64,000 nt of DNA from Nocardiopsis sp. FIRDI 009 (GCF_003386285.1 NZ_QPNC01000010.1:1-64000); one strand, 5' to 3'. Positions 16,089 through 25,504 are shown, counted from the stretch's first letter. Translations and numbers: made by a program. Notes: a model not told the origin generated them from the sequence alone.

Positions 16089-16754
16089 ATGCCACCTCGC
16101 CCCGTCGCCCTCGCCTTCGACGTCCTCGACACCCTGTTCCCGCTGGGACCGCTGGAGTGGCGGTTCCGCGAGGCGGGGATCCCCCGCGTCCTCATGACCC
16201 GCTGGATCGACCACGTGCTCCGCGACACCTTCGCGCTGGCCCTGCTGGGCGGCGACCGCTCGTTCGAGGACGTGGCCCGGGGGTCGCTCAGGGACATCAC
16301 GGGACACCAGATCGCCCCGGCGGCGGAGGACTCCATCATCGAGGGGATGTCGCGGCTCGAACCCCGGCGCGAGGCCGCCGCGGCCGTGACCGCCGCGCGC
16401 GAGGCGGGCCTGCGGGTGGTGACCCTCGCCAACGGCGACGAGCTCCCGACCCGGGAGCTGCTGGAGCGGGCGGGCCTGCTCGACCTGGTCGAGGGGGTGT
16501 TCGGCGGCGCGTCGGCGGGGGCCTGGAAACCGGCCGCGGCGCCCTACCTCGCGGCGGCGCGGGTGCTGGGGGTCGAGCCGCGCGAACTCGGCCTGGTCAC
16601 CGCGCACGGGTGGGACGTGGGCGGCGCGAGGCGGGCCGGGCTGGTGACCGGGTGGTCAGCCCACCTGGAGGGCCGCTTCCCGGCGGTGTTCCCGGAGCCG
16701 GACGTGTCCGGCAGGGACCTCGACCAGGTGGTGAAGGCCCTGCTGGCGCTGTGA
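16089..16754 (+). CDS. HAD-superfamily hydrolase (haloacid dehalogenase type)
   Basis: A 221-residue HAD protein. Motif I is FDVLDTLFP: the nucleophile Asp is followed two residues later by Leu, not the second Asp of HAD phosphatases, as in L-2-haloacid dehalogenases. Motif II is VTLANGDE and motif III includes WKPAAAPY, with an HGWDVGGARRAG segment for the acidic motif. Cytoplasmic; substrate unknown. Monocistronic and divergent from the SDR gene. Confidence 0.85.
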   Translation: MPPRPVALAFDVLDTLFPLGPLEWRFREAGIPRVLMTRWIDHVLRDTFALALLGGDRSFEDVARGSLRDITGHQIAPAAEDSIIEGMSRLEPRREAAAAVTAAREAGLRVVTLANGDELPTRELLERAGLLDLVEGVFGGASAGAWKPAAAPYLAAARVLGVEPRELGLVTAHGWDVGGARRAGLVTGWSAHLEGRFPAVFPEPDVSGRDLDQVVKALLAL

Positions 16755-16874
16755 GCCGCGGCCCGGCCCCGGGAGGTCGACGTTCCAGCGTCCGACCAGG
16801 GCGGGTACCGCGCCGAAGGCGTCCGGTGGGGGCGCCCGCCCCGCCGCGAAGCGCAGGAGCGCGGCAGGGACGGC

Positions 16875-17177
16875 TCACTCCTCCCAGGACCGGTCGTACT
16901 GGGGATGGTTCCGGTACACCGTGGCCAGGTACTTCACCGCCCGCCGCCAGGCGAGGAGTTCCGACCACGGGTCGCCGCCGCCCTCGGCGGGCGGGGAGGG
17001 CGTGGGTTCGAGGGTGCGCATGCTCGCGGAGTGGGCCTCGGCGTAGCCCGCCACGATCATGCGCTTGGCCGCCACCTCGGCCAGCGCCCGGTCCCGGCCG
17101 CGAGTTCCCGCGGGGACGGCCCTCGACGCGCGCTCGTCCTCGTCCAGCCGCGCGTTCAGGAACTCGACGATGGTCAC
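16875..17177 (-). CDS. DUF6221-like small protein
   Basis: A 100-residue soluble protein that opens TIVEFLNARLDEDE and ends with VKYLATVYRNHPQYD, a pattern I recognise from the actinobacterial DUF6221 family, often linked to mobile or conservon-like contexts. The GTG start follows GGAGGAGGG at 8 bases. No function is known for the family. Confidence 0.75.
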   Translation of the reverse strand: MTIVEFLNARLDEDERASRAVPAGTRGRDRALAEVAAKRMIVAGYAEAHSASMRTLEPTPSPPAEGGGDPWSELLAWRRAVKYLATVYRNHPQYDRSWEE

Positions 17178-17257
17178 GGAACGACCCTCCTCCGGTCACC
17201 GCACAGCCCTACACCCCGCTCAGTATCCGTGATCCGCCGACGGCGATCCACCCACCG

Positions 17258-18085
17258 TCAGGGGCAGCCCTCGAACTGCGGAACGCTCGTGACCAGGTCC
17301 AGGCCGGTGTCCCCGAACCACCTCTCCAACAGTCGCCCGGCGGTCCCGTCCTGGTACATCTCGGTGATCGCCTTGTTGACCGTCTCGCACGCGCGCACGT
17401 CGCCGTGCGGCAGTCCCACCCCGTACTTCTCCTCGGTGAACGGGTTGTTGACCAGCCGGAAGGAGTCCGGTTCCCGGGCCAGGAAGCCCGCCAGGATCAG
17501 GTTGTCCGTGGACATCGCGTCCACCTCGCCCTCGCGCAGGGCGTCGACGCACGCGCCGTAGCTGGGGGCGTCCGTCTGCTCGACCCGGATACCGAGGCCC
17601 TCGGTGATCCGACGCGCCGAGTTCGACCCCCTGCCCTGGCACAGGCGGAGCCCCTCCAGGTCGCGCACGTCGTCGATGTCGGTGTCCTCCGCCCGGACGA
17701 GCAGGTCCTGCTGGGCCACGTAGTACGGCCCGCCGAAGGTCACCTCGGTCTTGCGGGCCTGGGTGATGGAGTAGGTCGCCACGACCATGTCCACCTCGCC
17801 GCTGACGAGCAGGTCCTCGCGTTCGGCGGAGGTGACCCCCACCAGCTCCACGCGGTCGGCGGAGAAACCCATCCGCTCGGTGAGGTAGTGGGCGACGTCC
17901 ACGTCGAAGCCGGTCAACTCGCCGTCGGGGCCCAGCAGACCGGTGCCGGGCTGGTCGTACTTGACGCCCACGGTGATCGACTCCGCGTCGAGCACCGAGG
18001 TCTCCTCCCCGAGCGCCTCGGAGCACCCGGACAGGCCCAGCGCCAAGGCGGTCGCCACGGCGGCGGAGCGGTGTCGCAACCTCAT
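17258..18085 (-). CDS. glnH: glutamate/aspartate-binding lipoprotein, GlnH-like
   Basis: A 275-residue family-3 solute-binding protein. The lipoprotein signal (ALALGLSGC, lipobox Cys about residue 21) anchors it outside the membrane. Ligand-domain motifs include VGVKYDQPG, LTGFDVDVAHYL and DMVVATYSIT. No ABC permease or ATPase follows. Instead it lies 22 bases downstream of glnX in a pknG cluster, matching GlnH of mycobacteria and corynebacteria, which reports extracellular Asp/Glu to GlnX and PknG rather than transporting it. It is the last gene of a six-gene leftward run. Confidence 0.9.
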   Translation of the reverse strand: MRLRHRSAAVATALALGLSGCSEALGEETSVLDAESITVGVKYDQPGTGLLGPDGELTGFDVDVAHYLTERMGFSADRVELVGVTSAEREDLLVSGEVDMVVATYSITQARKTEVTFGGPYYVAQQDLLVRAEDTDIDDVRDLEGLRLCQGRGSNSARRITEGLGIRVEQTDAPSYGACVDALREGEVDAMSTDNLILAGFLAREPDSFRLVNNPFTEEKYGVGLPHGDVRACETVNKAITEMYQDGTAGRLLERWFGDTGLDLVTSVPQFEGCP

Positions 18086-18107
18086 CGTCCCGTTCCTCTC
18101 TCGGGTG

Positions 18108-19565
18108 TCAGCGGTACTCGGCCAGCCGGGGGCGGACCCCGAGCGCGACCAGGGCGAGCACGGTCAGGGTGAGCACGGGCAGCCCCAGCCGCCAGGGGGT
18201 CAGCGCCGCGTCCCCCCGCGCGATGCCGTCGACGAAGGCCCTGCGGTGCAGGTCGGTCAGTTCGTCCAGCGCCGTGACGTAGGCGGGGAAGGCGCCGTCG
18301 CGCGAGTCGGCGACGGACATGCGGGTCTCGACCGCGGCGGCCAGATCGCCGTCCCGGGCGGCGGCGCGCAGGTCGCGGTCGGCCGCGTGCAGTCGCTCGT
18401 AGGTCTCCAGCACCTCGGCGAGCGCGTCCTCCTGACCGGGCAGCAGCGATCCCTGCGCCCGCTCGCCGAGGTACCCCAGGGTGCCCGGGTCATCGTCGTC
18501 GGGGCCGTCCGCCCCCGGCAGGTCGGGGTAGGCGTCGGCGACCTCGTCGACCGCCGCGTAGTACTGTTCCAGGTTCTCGGCCGGACGGAACAGCACCTGC
18601 TGGGCGCGTTCCAGGTAGACCTGCTGGTAGTTGTCGGCCAGTTCGGGGTCGCCGAGGTAGCGGCTCTGGTCGGCCTGCATGTCGGTGGCGATCGCCCCCG
18701 CCCGCGCGAGCGCCATCGCCGCGTCCAGCCCCTCCTCCTTGGCGGCGCGCTGGTGGTCGTTGCTGAGTTCGAGCGTGACCACGACGCCGACGGTCAGGGC
18801 GAGGACCCCGGCGGTCGCGCCCAGGAGGGGGACGTTGAAGCGGCGGCGGAAGCGCAGGCGCAGGTAGAGCTGGAGCGCGACCAGTGCCGCGAGCGCGGCC
18901 GCGCCGACCCCGCCGACCGTCAGCATCCCCCACGCGACCGAGCGCTGCCCCTCCTCGTGGTTCTGCCGCACGATCGCGGAGGAGTCCAGCCCCAGGTTGA
19001 ACGCCTTGGGCAGCAGCTCCGTGTGCATCAGCTGGGTGGCCTTCCGGTACTCCTCCAGCGCCTCCTCGTCCACCCTTCCCGGCGGGGCCTCGGCCTCGTC
19101 GTTGAGCAGGAGTGCGCGGGAGGCGTGCCGCTCGTAGGCGCCCATCCCGTCCAGGACCGCCTGGACGGTGCGCTCCTCCACGCTGTCGCCCTCGGTGAGC
19201 GAGGCGGCGTGGAGCAGCGCCTCGTCGGCCTGGCGGCGGCTGGCCTCGAAGCGGTCCAGCGCGTCGGCGCGCCCGGACCCCAGGTCGTGGTCGGTCCCCA
19301 TGAGCAGGACGTCGGCCATGCGCGCGTCCATGTCGGCCAGGGCCAGGTACAGGTCGGTGGTGGCCATGGCGCGCGGACCGGCGTCGCGACCGAGCACGTC
19401 GAGGCCGGACCGGGCCTGGCCGAGGGCGGTGTTCGCGGACGCGAACAGCCCCGTGACGGCGACGACGCACACCACCGTCAGCGCCCACACGCGGGCGGGG
19501 GTGGAGTTCAGCCGGAACCGGCGGCGCCCGGTCCGGGGCGGCGACCCCGCGGCGTCGCCGGTCAC
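18108..19565 (-). CDS. glnX: GlnX-like transmembrane signal transducer
   Basis: A 485-residue membrane protein. It has one TM segment near residue 30-48, a helical extracytoplasmic domain to ~210, two TM segments at about 217-240 and 253-272, a second helical extracytoplasmic domain, and a final TM near 460-478. The topology, size and position between pknG/FHA genes and glnH match GlnX, which couples GlnH to PknG. Sequence similarity was judged by eye only. The gene starts 6 bases after the FHA gene. Confidence 0.82.
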   Translation of the reverse strand: MTGDAAGSPPRTGRRRFRLNSTPARVWALTVVCVVAVTGLFASANTALGQARSGLDVLGRDAGPRAMATTDLYLALADMDARMADVLLMGTDHDLGSGRADALDRFEASRRQADEALLHAASLTEGDSVEERTVQAVLDGMGAYERHASRALLLNDEAEAPPGRVDEEALEEYRKATQLMHTELLPKAFNLGLDSSAIVRQNHEEGQRSVAWGMLTVGGVGAAALAALVALQLYLRLRFRRRFNVPLLGATAGVLALTVGVVVTLELSNDHQRAAKEEGLDAAMALARAGAIATDMQADQSRYLGDPELADNYQQVYLERAQQVLFRPAENLEQYYAAVDEVADAYPDLPGADGPDDDDPGTLGYLGERAQGSLLPGQEDALAEVLETYERLHAADRDLRAAARDGDLAAAVETRMSVADSRDGAFPAYVTALDELTDLHRRAFVDGIARGDAALTPWRLGLPVLTLTVLALVALGVRPRLAEYR

Positions 19566-19571
19566 CGGGCC

Positions 19572-20252
19572 TCACCCCTTGCGCAGGGTGATGGCCGTCC
19601 ACGCGCCGACGTAGATCCGATCGCTGTCATTCAGGGGAACCTCCACGTTGCGGGGGATGGGGTCGGCGGCCCCGTTGATCGTCGTCCCGTTGACCGACCC
19701 CGGATCGAGGACCGCCCAGGTCCCACCGGACGCGGGAAGCAGGATCGCGTGGACGCGGGAGACGGCGGGGTCCCCGTCGGGGCCGCCGAGGTCGATCTCG
19801 GGGGTGAACCCCCGTCTGGCGCTGTGCCGGCCGATGTGCACGCGTGACCCCCGGAGCCTGACGCGACGCTGCCGGTGGTGTGCGGGGAAGGGGATCTGGG
19901 AGGTGTCGAGCCTGCCCTGGTCGGCCATGTACTGGTAGTAGGCGGGGTCGGCGGTCACGATCGCGAGCCAGGAGACTCCGTGTCCGGGGTCCGCGGAGGG
20001 GCTCCGGCGACCGCCGGAGCGCGAGACGAAGTCGAAACCGCACTCCTCGCAGAAGCGGCCGGTGCGGGGCGTGGCGCAGACGGGGCACGGGCCGCCGCGG
20101 GGTTCGACCGCGGCCCGGGGGGACGGCGGTTCCGCCGGGCCGTGGGGGATCGCCGGTGGCGACTGGCCGGGCGGGGTCGGGCGCAGCCGCAGACCACACA
20201 CGTCGCAGACGTCGGCCGTGGTGGACCTGTGACCGGAGGGGCAGCTCGACAT
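19572..20252 (-). CDS. zinc-ribbon plus FHA-domain protein
   Basis: A 226-residue protein. Two zinc-binding pairs occupy the N-terminal third (C4...CDVCG near 16-20, then CPVC...CEECG), and a C-terminal FHA domain reads RVHIGRHS, SRVHA and GSVNGTTING, the phosphothreonine-binding core. FHA proteins such as GarA/OdhI are PknG substrates that control 2-oxoglutarate metabolism. This protein has the zinc ribbons instead of the short N-terminal phosphorylatable tail of GarA, so it is a related but not identical effector. It lies between the PP2C and glnX genes. Confidence 0.88.
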   Translation of the reverse strand: MSSCPSGHRSTTADVCDVCGLRLRPTPPGQSPPAIPHGPAEPPSPRAAVEPRGGPCPVCATPRTGRFCEECGFDFVSRSGGRRSPSADPGHGVSWLAIVTADPAYYQYMADQGRLDTSQIPFPAHHRQRRVRLRGSRVHIGRHSARRGFTPEIDLGGPDGDPAVSRVHAILLPASGGTWAVLDPGSVNGTTINGAADPIPRNVEVPLNDSDRIYVGAWTAITLRKG

Positions 20253-20325
20253 GGGTCCCTCCTACCCGGGTCCTGGGGCGTCACGGGGCGGGGTCCGGGG
20301 GTGGCGGGAGGGTCTGGCGGGGTGG

Positions 20326-21702
20326 TCAGACCTGTCCGGCACGGGGTCCCCCTCCTCGGCCGGGCACCGGTATGACCACCACGGTGACGTTGTCCTTGCC
20401 GCCGGCCTCAAGGGCGAGTTCGACGTACCGGCGGGCGGCCTCCCGGGGCGCGGTTCCGGCACCGGGGACGGCCGCGGTGAGGTCGGCGGCCTCGGGGTAG
20501 TAGTTCCACAGACCGTCGGTGCACAGCACGACGGCCCCGGGGCCGGTGGGGGTGACGGTGGAGACGTGCGCGTCGACCTCCCCGGAGTCGGCGCCCATCC
20601 ACGCGACCAGGGCGTGCGCGTTCGCCGAGCGCATCGCCTCCTCGCGGGACAGCATGCCCATCTGCACCATTGCCTCGCTCCAGGAGTCGTCCCTGGTGAG
20701 AAGGGCGGACGCACTGGCGGCGGGGCCGCCGGAGAGCCAGTAGGCGCGGCTGTCGCCGACCCACCCGACTGTGACGGTGCCGGTGTCGGGGCGCACGACG
20801 GCGGAGACGAACGTGCAGGCGGGCGCGGATCGGGGGGAGTCGGCGATCGCGGCCACGGCACGGGCGGCGTGGGTCATCGCCGCGCCGGTGGCCGCCCGGG
20901 GGTCGACTCCCTGGCGCAGGTGCTCGGCCAGGACGGCGACACCGGCCTCGGCGGTCACCCGGGACGCCTCGTCGGGGCGGGGCGAGGTGGACACCCCGTC
21001 ACAGACCACGGCGACGACGGCGCCGGGCGCGTGGGGGTCGTCGGCGGGCAGGGCGCGGACCGTCATGGCGTCCTCGTTGCGCTTGTGTCGGTGCCCGCGG
21101 TCGCTGACGCCCGCGGCGTCGCCGGTGGACACCTCGACGTGGTCGCGTCCGGTGGGTTGGAGCAGGCCGCAGGTCGTGCAGTACCCGTCCCGCACCCGTC
21201 CCGGACACCAGGTGCACAGGGCGGGGTTGGTGGGGGTGATCGGAACGCTGCCGCTGGCTGGCGGCGGCCACTCCGGCACGGAAGGCTCGGACGGCATGGA
21301 CGGTTCGCCGGCTCTGTCCGGTCTGGGTGCTTCGCCGAGTCTGGAGGTCTCGGCGGGGCCGCGGCGCCCACCGTCCGGGGTGGAGAGGACGTCGTCGCGC
21401 CGCAGGGGTTGGGTGGCCAGGGAGTCGGCGCCGTCGTCGGGCGCCGGGCGCGTGGCGCCGGACAGGCTCACCTGGGGGGCGGTGGGAGCGCCGTCCTCGG
21501 GGACGAGCCCGGGGCGTCCCCCGTCCTCGGGCCCGGGGGTCGCCCCCGACATGCTCACCTGGGGCGCGGTGGGCACCCTGTCGGGGTTCTCGGCGGGAGC
21601 GTCCCTGATGTCGTTCGGAAGGGTGCGGCCGCACCCCTCGCAGAAGCTGTCACCAGCGGTCACTCTGTCGGCGCAGGCAGGACAGGTCCGCACCTTGGAC
21701 AT
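20326..21702 (-). CDS. PP2C-family Ser/Thr phosphatase with zinc ribbons
   Basis: A 458-residue protein with three parts: an N-terminal zinc ribbon (CPAC...CEGCG, residues 7-25), a disordered Pro/Ser/Thr linker with two near-identical TAPQVSxSGAT segments (46-56 and 74-84), a second zinc ribbon (CTWC...CTTCG, 163-179), then a PP2C domain from ~197 with the metal motifs RNEDA and VCDGVS, GDSRAY and CTDGLWNYY. It presumably reverses PknG phosphorylation. The ATG at 21702 follows GAAGG and lies 17 bases after the pknG stop. Confidence 0.92.
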   Translation of the reverse strand: MSKVRTCPACADRVTAGDSFCEGCGRTLPNDIRDAPAENPDRVPTAPQVSMSGATPGPEDGGRPGLVPEDGAPTAPQVSLSGATRPAPDDGADSLATQPLRRDDVLSTPDGGRRGPAETSRLGEAPRPDRAGEPSMPSEPSVPEWPPPASGSVPITPTNPALCTWCPGRVRDGYCTTCGLLQPTGRDHVEVSTGDAAGVSDRGHRHKRNEDAMTVRALPADDPHAPGAVVAVVCDGVSTSPRPDEASRVTAEAGVAVLAEHLRQGVDPRAATGAAMTHAARAVAAIADSPRSAPACTFVSAVVRPDTGTVTVGWVGDSRAYWLSGGPAASASALLTRDDSWSEAMVQMGMLSREEAMRSANAHALVAWMGADSGEVDAHVSTVTPTGPGAVVLCTDGLWNYYPEAADLTAAVPGAGTAPREAARRYVELALEAGGKDNVTVVVIPVPGRGGGPRAGQV

Positions 21703-21719
21703 CGACGTACCTTCGATTC

Positions 21720-24044
21720 TCACAGCAGCGTCACGGGGCGTAGGGAGTTGGCCTTGTCCACGAGTTCGTGGCGTTCACGCACCGAGCCGGCGCGATGAGC
21801 CAGGGTACGGTAGCGCCGTTCCAGATTGGCACGCACACCGTTCTCCGAGAACGGAGCCCCCAGGAGCACGCGGTCCGTCGGCGCGTGACCGCCCTCGTCG
21901 AGCCAGGTCAGGACGTTTTCCAGGACCCGGACGGCGAGCCGGTCGGTGGCGGCGCCCAGGCCGAGGCGTTCCAGGCGCTGGCCCGCCTCCAGGAACTCCG
22001 CCGCGCCGGTGGAGCGGTGCCGGTCGGACAGGACGGACACGAGCGCGGTCTGGGCGTGCACGTAGCGGCTGGACAGTTGGGGGACGGTGTCCAGGACCGA
22101 GATCGCCGCCGCCCGGTCGTCCTGGGCGAGGCGGATCCGCGCCAGACCGAAGGCGGCGCTGACGAAGGAGTGGTCGGTGTTCCACACCGTCTGGTACTGG
22201 CGGGCGGCGGTCACGTGGTCGCCGACCCGTTCGCTGGCGATGGCCAGGCCGAGTTTGGGGGCGCTCTCCCCCGGCAGGAGGGCGTAGATGCGGTCGAAGT
22301 GGACGACGGCCTCCTCGAATCGGCCGTCGCCCAACGCGGCGACGGCGAGGTACCACCCGGTGCGCCAGTCGCCCGGGACCGCCTCGCTGAACCGGTGCAG
22401 GGCGTCCACGGCCTCATCGCGGCGGCCCGTCGTGATCAGGGCGCGGCACAGCATGAGCAGGGTCTCGGGCGAGGGCGCGGTCATGCCCCGCAGGATGGGG
22501 ATCAGTTCCTCGTCGGCCAGGGCGGAGAAGCCCCGGAGGCGTTGGGCGTCCAGATCGTCGTCGCCGATGTGGGGCGTGGGCAGGAGCGCCGCCGCCTCGG
22601 TGGGCGGGGGCGGGGCGAGCAGGCGGTCGGCGTCGAGCGCTCCGAGCCCGGTGCCGCCGACCGGGTTCTCCTCACCGAACAGGGTGGAGGGCGCCGGGTG
22701 CGGCGAACCCTTGATGTCGGACAGCACCTCGCGCAGGACGCCGATGAGCTGGTCGGCCATCTCGTCGGCGCTCTGGAAGCGCATCCGCGGTTCGGCGTGG
22801 GTACTGCGGCGCAGGAGGCGGTCGAAGGACTCGTGGTGCCTGAGCAGCGGCACCGTGTCGGCGGGCGGGAGCGTGTGCGCGTACTCTCCCCTGGCGTCGA
22901 ACCGGAAGCTGAGGACGGCCAGGGTCCGCCCCACGGAGTAGAGGTCGGAGCTGATCGAGGGGCCGGGGAAGCGCAGCTCCTCCTCCGGTACCCGGTAGCC
23001 GGGCGTGGTGTAGACGGAGCTGGAGCCGTCGTCCATGCGCCGGACGCCGCCCAGGTCGATGAGCTTGATCTGCTCCTCGCTCTGCATGACGTTGTCCGGT
23101 TTGAAGTCGCAGTAGAGCAGGCCCTTGCTGTGCAGGTAACCCACGGCCCGCAGGCTCTCCAGAGCGTAGGCGAGGGCCTGGTCGACCGGCAGGACCTCGT
23201 GTCCGGCGCCCTGTCCGCCGTGTTCGGTCAGCAGCTCCCGCAGCGACCTGCCGCCGACGTACTCCATGACGATGTGGCCGGAGGGGATGCCGGTGTCGGG
23301 GTCGGGGTGCTGCGAGAAGTTGATGATCTTGACGATGTTGGGGTGCTCGACCTCCGACAGGAACGAGCGCTCGGCGGCGGCCGCCTTGTGCGCCTCCGCG
23401 TCTCCGGCGTTGAGCAGGCCCTTGAGCACGACCCAGCGGTCGTTGACGTTGCGGTCCTTGGCCAGGTAGATCCAGCCCAGTCCGCCGTGGGCGATGCAGC
23501 CGAGCACCTCGTACTGCCCGCCGACCAGGTCGCCGGGGGCGAGCTTGGGTGTGAAGGAGAAGGGGGTGCCGCACCTGGGGCAGTACCCCTCGGTCCGGCC
23601 GGGGCGACCGTCGCGGGAGCGGCCGACGCGTTCGTTGCAGGCGCCGCAGAACCGGTTCTTCTCCGCGACGACGGGCTCGCTCATGACCGCCTCGGCGGGG
23701 TCCCGGTAGGGGACCGGGGGCACCTGGACCATGCCCAGTCCGAGCGTGCCACGCGCGTAGCGGCGGCTGGTCCGGCCCGATCCCGTGCCCGGGCCGCTCA
23801 CGCTTCCCGCCCTCGGGGCGGGGGCGGAGGGGTGCCCGTCGCCCGGGGCCGGGTGGGGATGCGCGGGACCGTCGCCGGAGGGGGCCGCGGAGCCGGAACC
23901 CGGCGCCGGGGGCGGCACCGGAGGGGCCAGGGGGACCCGCTCGGTCCTGGCGTGGAGGGCGTCGGCCGGCGCCCGACCGCAGGAGGGGCAGGAACCGTCC
24001 TCGATCCGGCCGTCGCAGCCGGGTCCCGTGCACGTGGTCGTCAT
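21720..24044 (-). CDS. pknG: PknG-type Ser/Thr protein kinase (zinc ribbon, kinase, TPR)
   Basis: A 774-residue soluble kinase with PknG architecture. An extra N-terminal zinc ribbon (residues 5-23) and a Pro-rich linker precede the rubredoxin-like CGAC...CPRCG (133-159). The kinase domain has glycine loop AHGGLGWIYLA, lysine VVLK (about 208), catalytic YCDFKPDN (D313) and DLGGV, and a long C-terminal TPR region follows. These details follow mycobacterial PknG closely. The start follows GAGGAGG and lies 4 bases after the upstream coiled-coil gene. Expected role: amino-acid-responsive control of TCA/glutamate flux through an FHA protein. Confidence 0.95.
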   Translation of the reverse strand: MTTTCTGPGCDGRIEDGSCPSCGRAPADALHARTERVPLAPPVPPPAPGSGSAAPSGDGPAHPHPAPGDGHPSAPAPRAGSVSGPGTGSGRTSRRYARGTLGLGMVQVPPVPYRDPAEAVMSEPVVAEKNRFCGACNERVGRSRDGRPGRTEGYCPRCGTPFSFTPKLAPGDLVGGQYEVLGCIAHGGLGWIYLAKDRNVNDRWVVLKGLLNAGDAEAHKAAAAERSFLSEVEHPNIVKIINFSQHPDPDTGIPSGHIVMEYVGGRSLRELLTEHGGQGAGHEVLPVDQALAYALESLRAVGYLHSKGLLYCDFKPDNVMQSEEQIKLIDLGGVRRMDDGSSSVYTTPGYRVPEEELRFPGPSISSDLYSVGRTLAVLSFRFDARGEYAHTLPPADTVPLLRHHESFDRLLRRSTHAEPRMRFQSADEMADQLIGVLREVLSDIKGSPHPAPSTLFGEENPVGGTGLGALDADRLLAPPPPTEAAALLPTPHIGDDDLDAQRLRGFSALADEELIPILRGMTAPSPETLLMLCRALITTGRRDEAVDALHRFSEAVPGDWRTGWYLAVAALGDGRFEEAVVHFDRIYALLPGESAPKLGLAIASERVGDHVTAARQYQTVWNTDHSFVSAAFGLARIRLAQDDRAAAISVLDTVPQLSSRYVHAQTALVSVLSDRHRSTGAAEFLEAGQRLERLGLGAATDRLAVRVLENVLTWLDEGGHAPTDRVLLGAPFSENGVRANLERRYRTLAHRAGSVRERHELVDKANSLRPVTLL

Positions 24045-24048
24045 GTGT

Positions 24049-25287
24049 TCACACCTCCTCGTGCCCGCCGTCCGGAAGGCCGTCGCCGGAGGGGGTTCCG
24101 TCCTCGGGGAAGTCGTCGCCGGAGACCTCCTTGAGCGCGCCGAGGTAGGCGGCCAGCGCGACGGTGGCGGCGCGCAGGTCGCAGGGGACCGACCACAGTT
24201 CCCAGTGCGCCGCGCCGTGCAGCGCGGCGAGCCGCGCGTCACCGGCCAGGCCGAGCCGGACGGAGAGCGCGCGGAAGGCGTCCAGTCGGCCGCGCAGCTC
24301 GGCCCGGCGTTCCAGCAGGCGGGTGAGTCCGTTCTCGCGCTCGCGGGCGTCGTCGGCGGCGAGGTGGATGGCGCGTTGGAGCTCGCCCAGGCGGGTGCCG
24401 AGTTCGCGCCAGCGCCCTTCGTCACGGAGGACGTCCAGTGCGGCGATGGCCGAGCGCAGGCCGGGGACCGGGTCCGGGACCTCGGGCGCCTCGGGTGCCA
24501 GGACCTTGGCGACGACCTGGGCGCGCAGGCGGTGGGCCCGCCGGACGACCATCTCGACGTCGTCGACGGCGAAGCGGAGGCGGTCGACGGTCTCGTGGTA
24601 GGAGTCGCGCATGCGCAGGGCGTCGCGGAGTTCGCCGCGGGTGCGGTCCAGCAGTTCCCGCAGGCGCTCGATCTCGGTGGTGACCACGCGCCCGTCGACG
24701 ACGAGTGACAGCGGGTCGCGGCGGATCACCTCACCGATCCGGAAGAGGGCGGCGCGCAGGTCCTCGTACTCGTCCTCGTCGAGGCCGACCATGTCGGCGT
24801 ACGTGCCGATCTCGTGCCACATGGACTCGAGTTCGCCGAGCCGGGGATGGAGGGCGTCCCAGGCGGTCTCGACCGCGGAGATGGCCTCGGTGACCTCCTC
24901 GTAGTCGGCCGTCACCCGGGCGACGGCCTCGGCGAGGGTGATCCGTTCGTCGGAACCGCCTGGAGAGGCGTCGGTGCGCGGAAGCACCACCGAGGGGCCG
25001 TCGAGGAGGCGGGTGAGTTCGCTCTGGGCGTCGGGGTCTCCCGAGACGCGCAGCTTGGTGGCGCGCTCGACCACGTCCCGCACGGCGGGGTGCACCGCCC
25101 GCAGGCTGTGCACACGCGCGTCCGCCCGCTCCCAGCGCTGCCTGGTGCGCCCGACCAGGTCCGTCTCCCTGAGCAGGCGGTGGCAGACGTGGCCGTCCAG
25201 ATCGGTGCGGTAGAGGGTGATCCGGTCGGCCTCACCGCGCACACGGTTGAGCGCGTGGTCGATGCCCTCCCAGCTCATCGGAGGCAT
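24049..25287 (-). CDS. coiled-coil protein of the pknG cluster, unknown function
   Basis: A 412-residue soluble, highly charged, helical protein with long heptad-like stretches (for example TEIERLRELLDRTRGELRDAL) and no signal or membrane segment. The ATG at 25287 follows AGGGG; an ATG nine bases further in is possible. It is the promoter-proximal gene of the run, 4 bases ahead of pknG, which argues for a shared job such as scaffolding of kinase, phosphatase and FHA protein. No family is recognised. Confidence 0.75.
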   Translation of the reverse strand: MPPMSWEGIDHALNRVRGEADRITLYRTDLDGHVCHRLLRETDLVGRTRQRWERADARVHSLRAVHPAVRDVVERATKLRVSGDPDAQSELTRLLDGPSVVLPRTDASPGGSDERITLAEAVARVTADYEEVTEAISAVETAWDALHPRLGELESMWHEIGTYADMVGLDEDEYEDLRAALFRIGEVIRRDPLSLVVDGRVVTTEIERLRELLDRTRGELRDALRMRDSYHETVDRLRFAVDDVEMVVRRAHRLRAQVVAKVLAPEAPEVPDPVPGLRSAIAALDVLRDEGRWRELGTRLGELQRAIHLAADDARERENGLTRLLERRAELRGRLDAFRALSVRLGLAGDARLAALHGAAHWELWSVPCDLRAATVALAAYLGALKEVSGDDFPEDGTPSGDGLPDGGHEEV

Positions 25288-25504
25288 CCGTGCCCCTGGC
25301 GCGCTCCCCACCTTGCCGTACCACTCCCGTCTCACCCGCCCACGCCCGATCCGCGTGAACGGCCCAGTGCTCCCGGTTTCCAGATACGAGTCTGGCCGCC
25401 GCCCTCCCGAACCACAAGGGCGCCCCGGCGTTCGGCCGTGACCGGCCACGGCGGGGGCCGCCCCCGGAGCACCGCGCCGGAGCGGAGGAGCACGAGGGCG
25501 CCGC

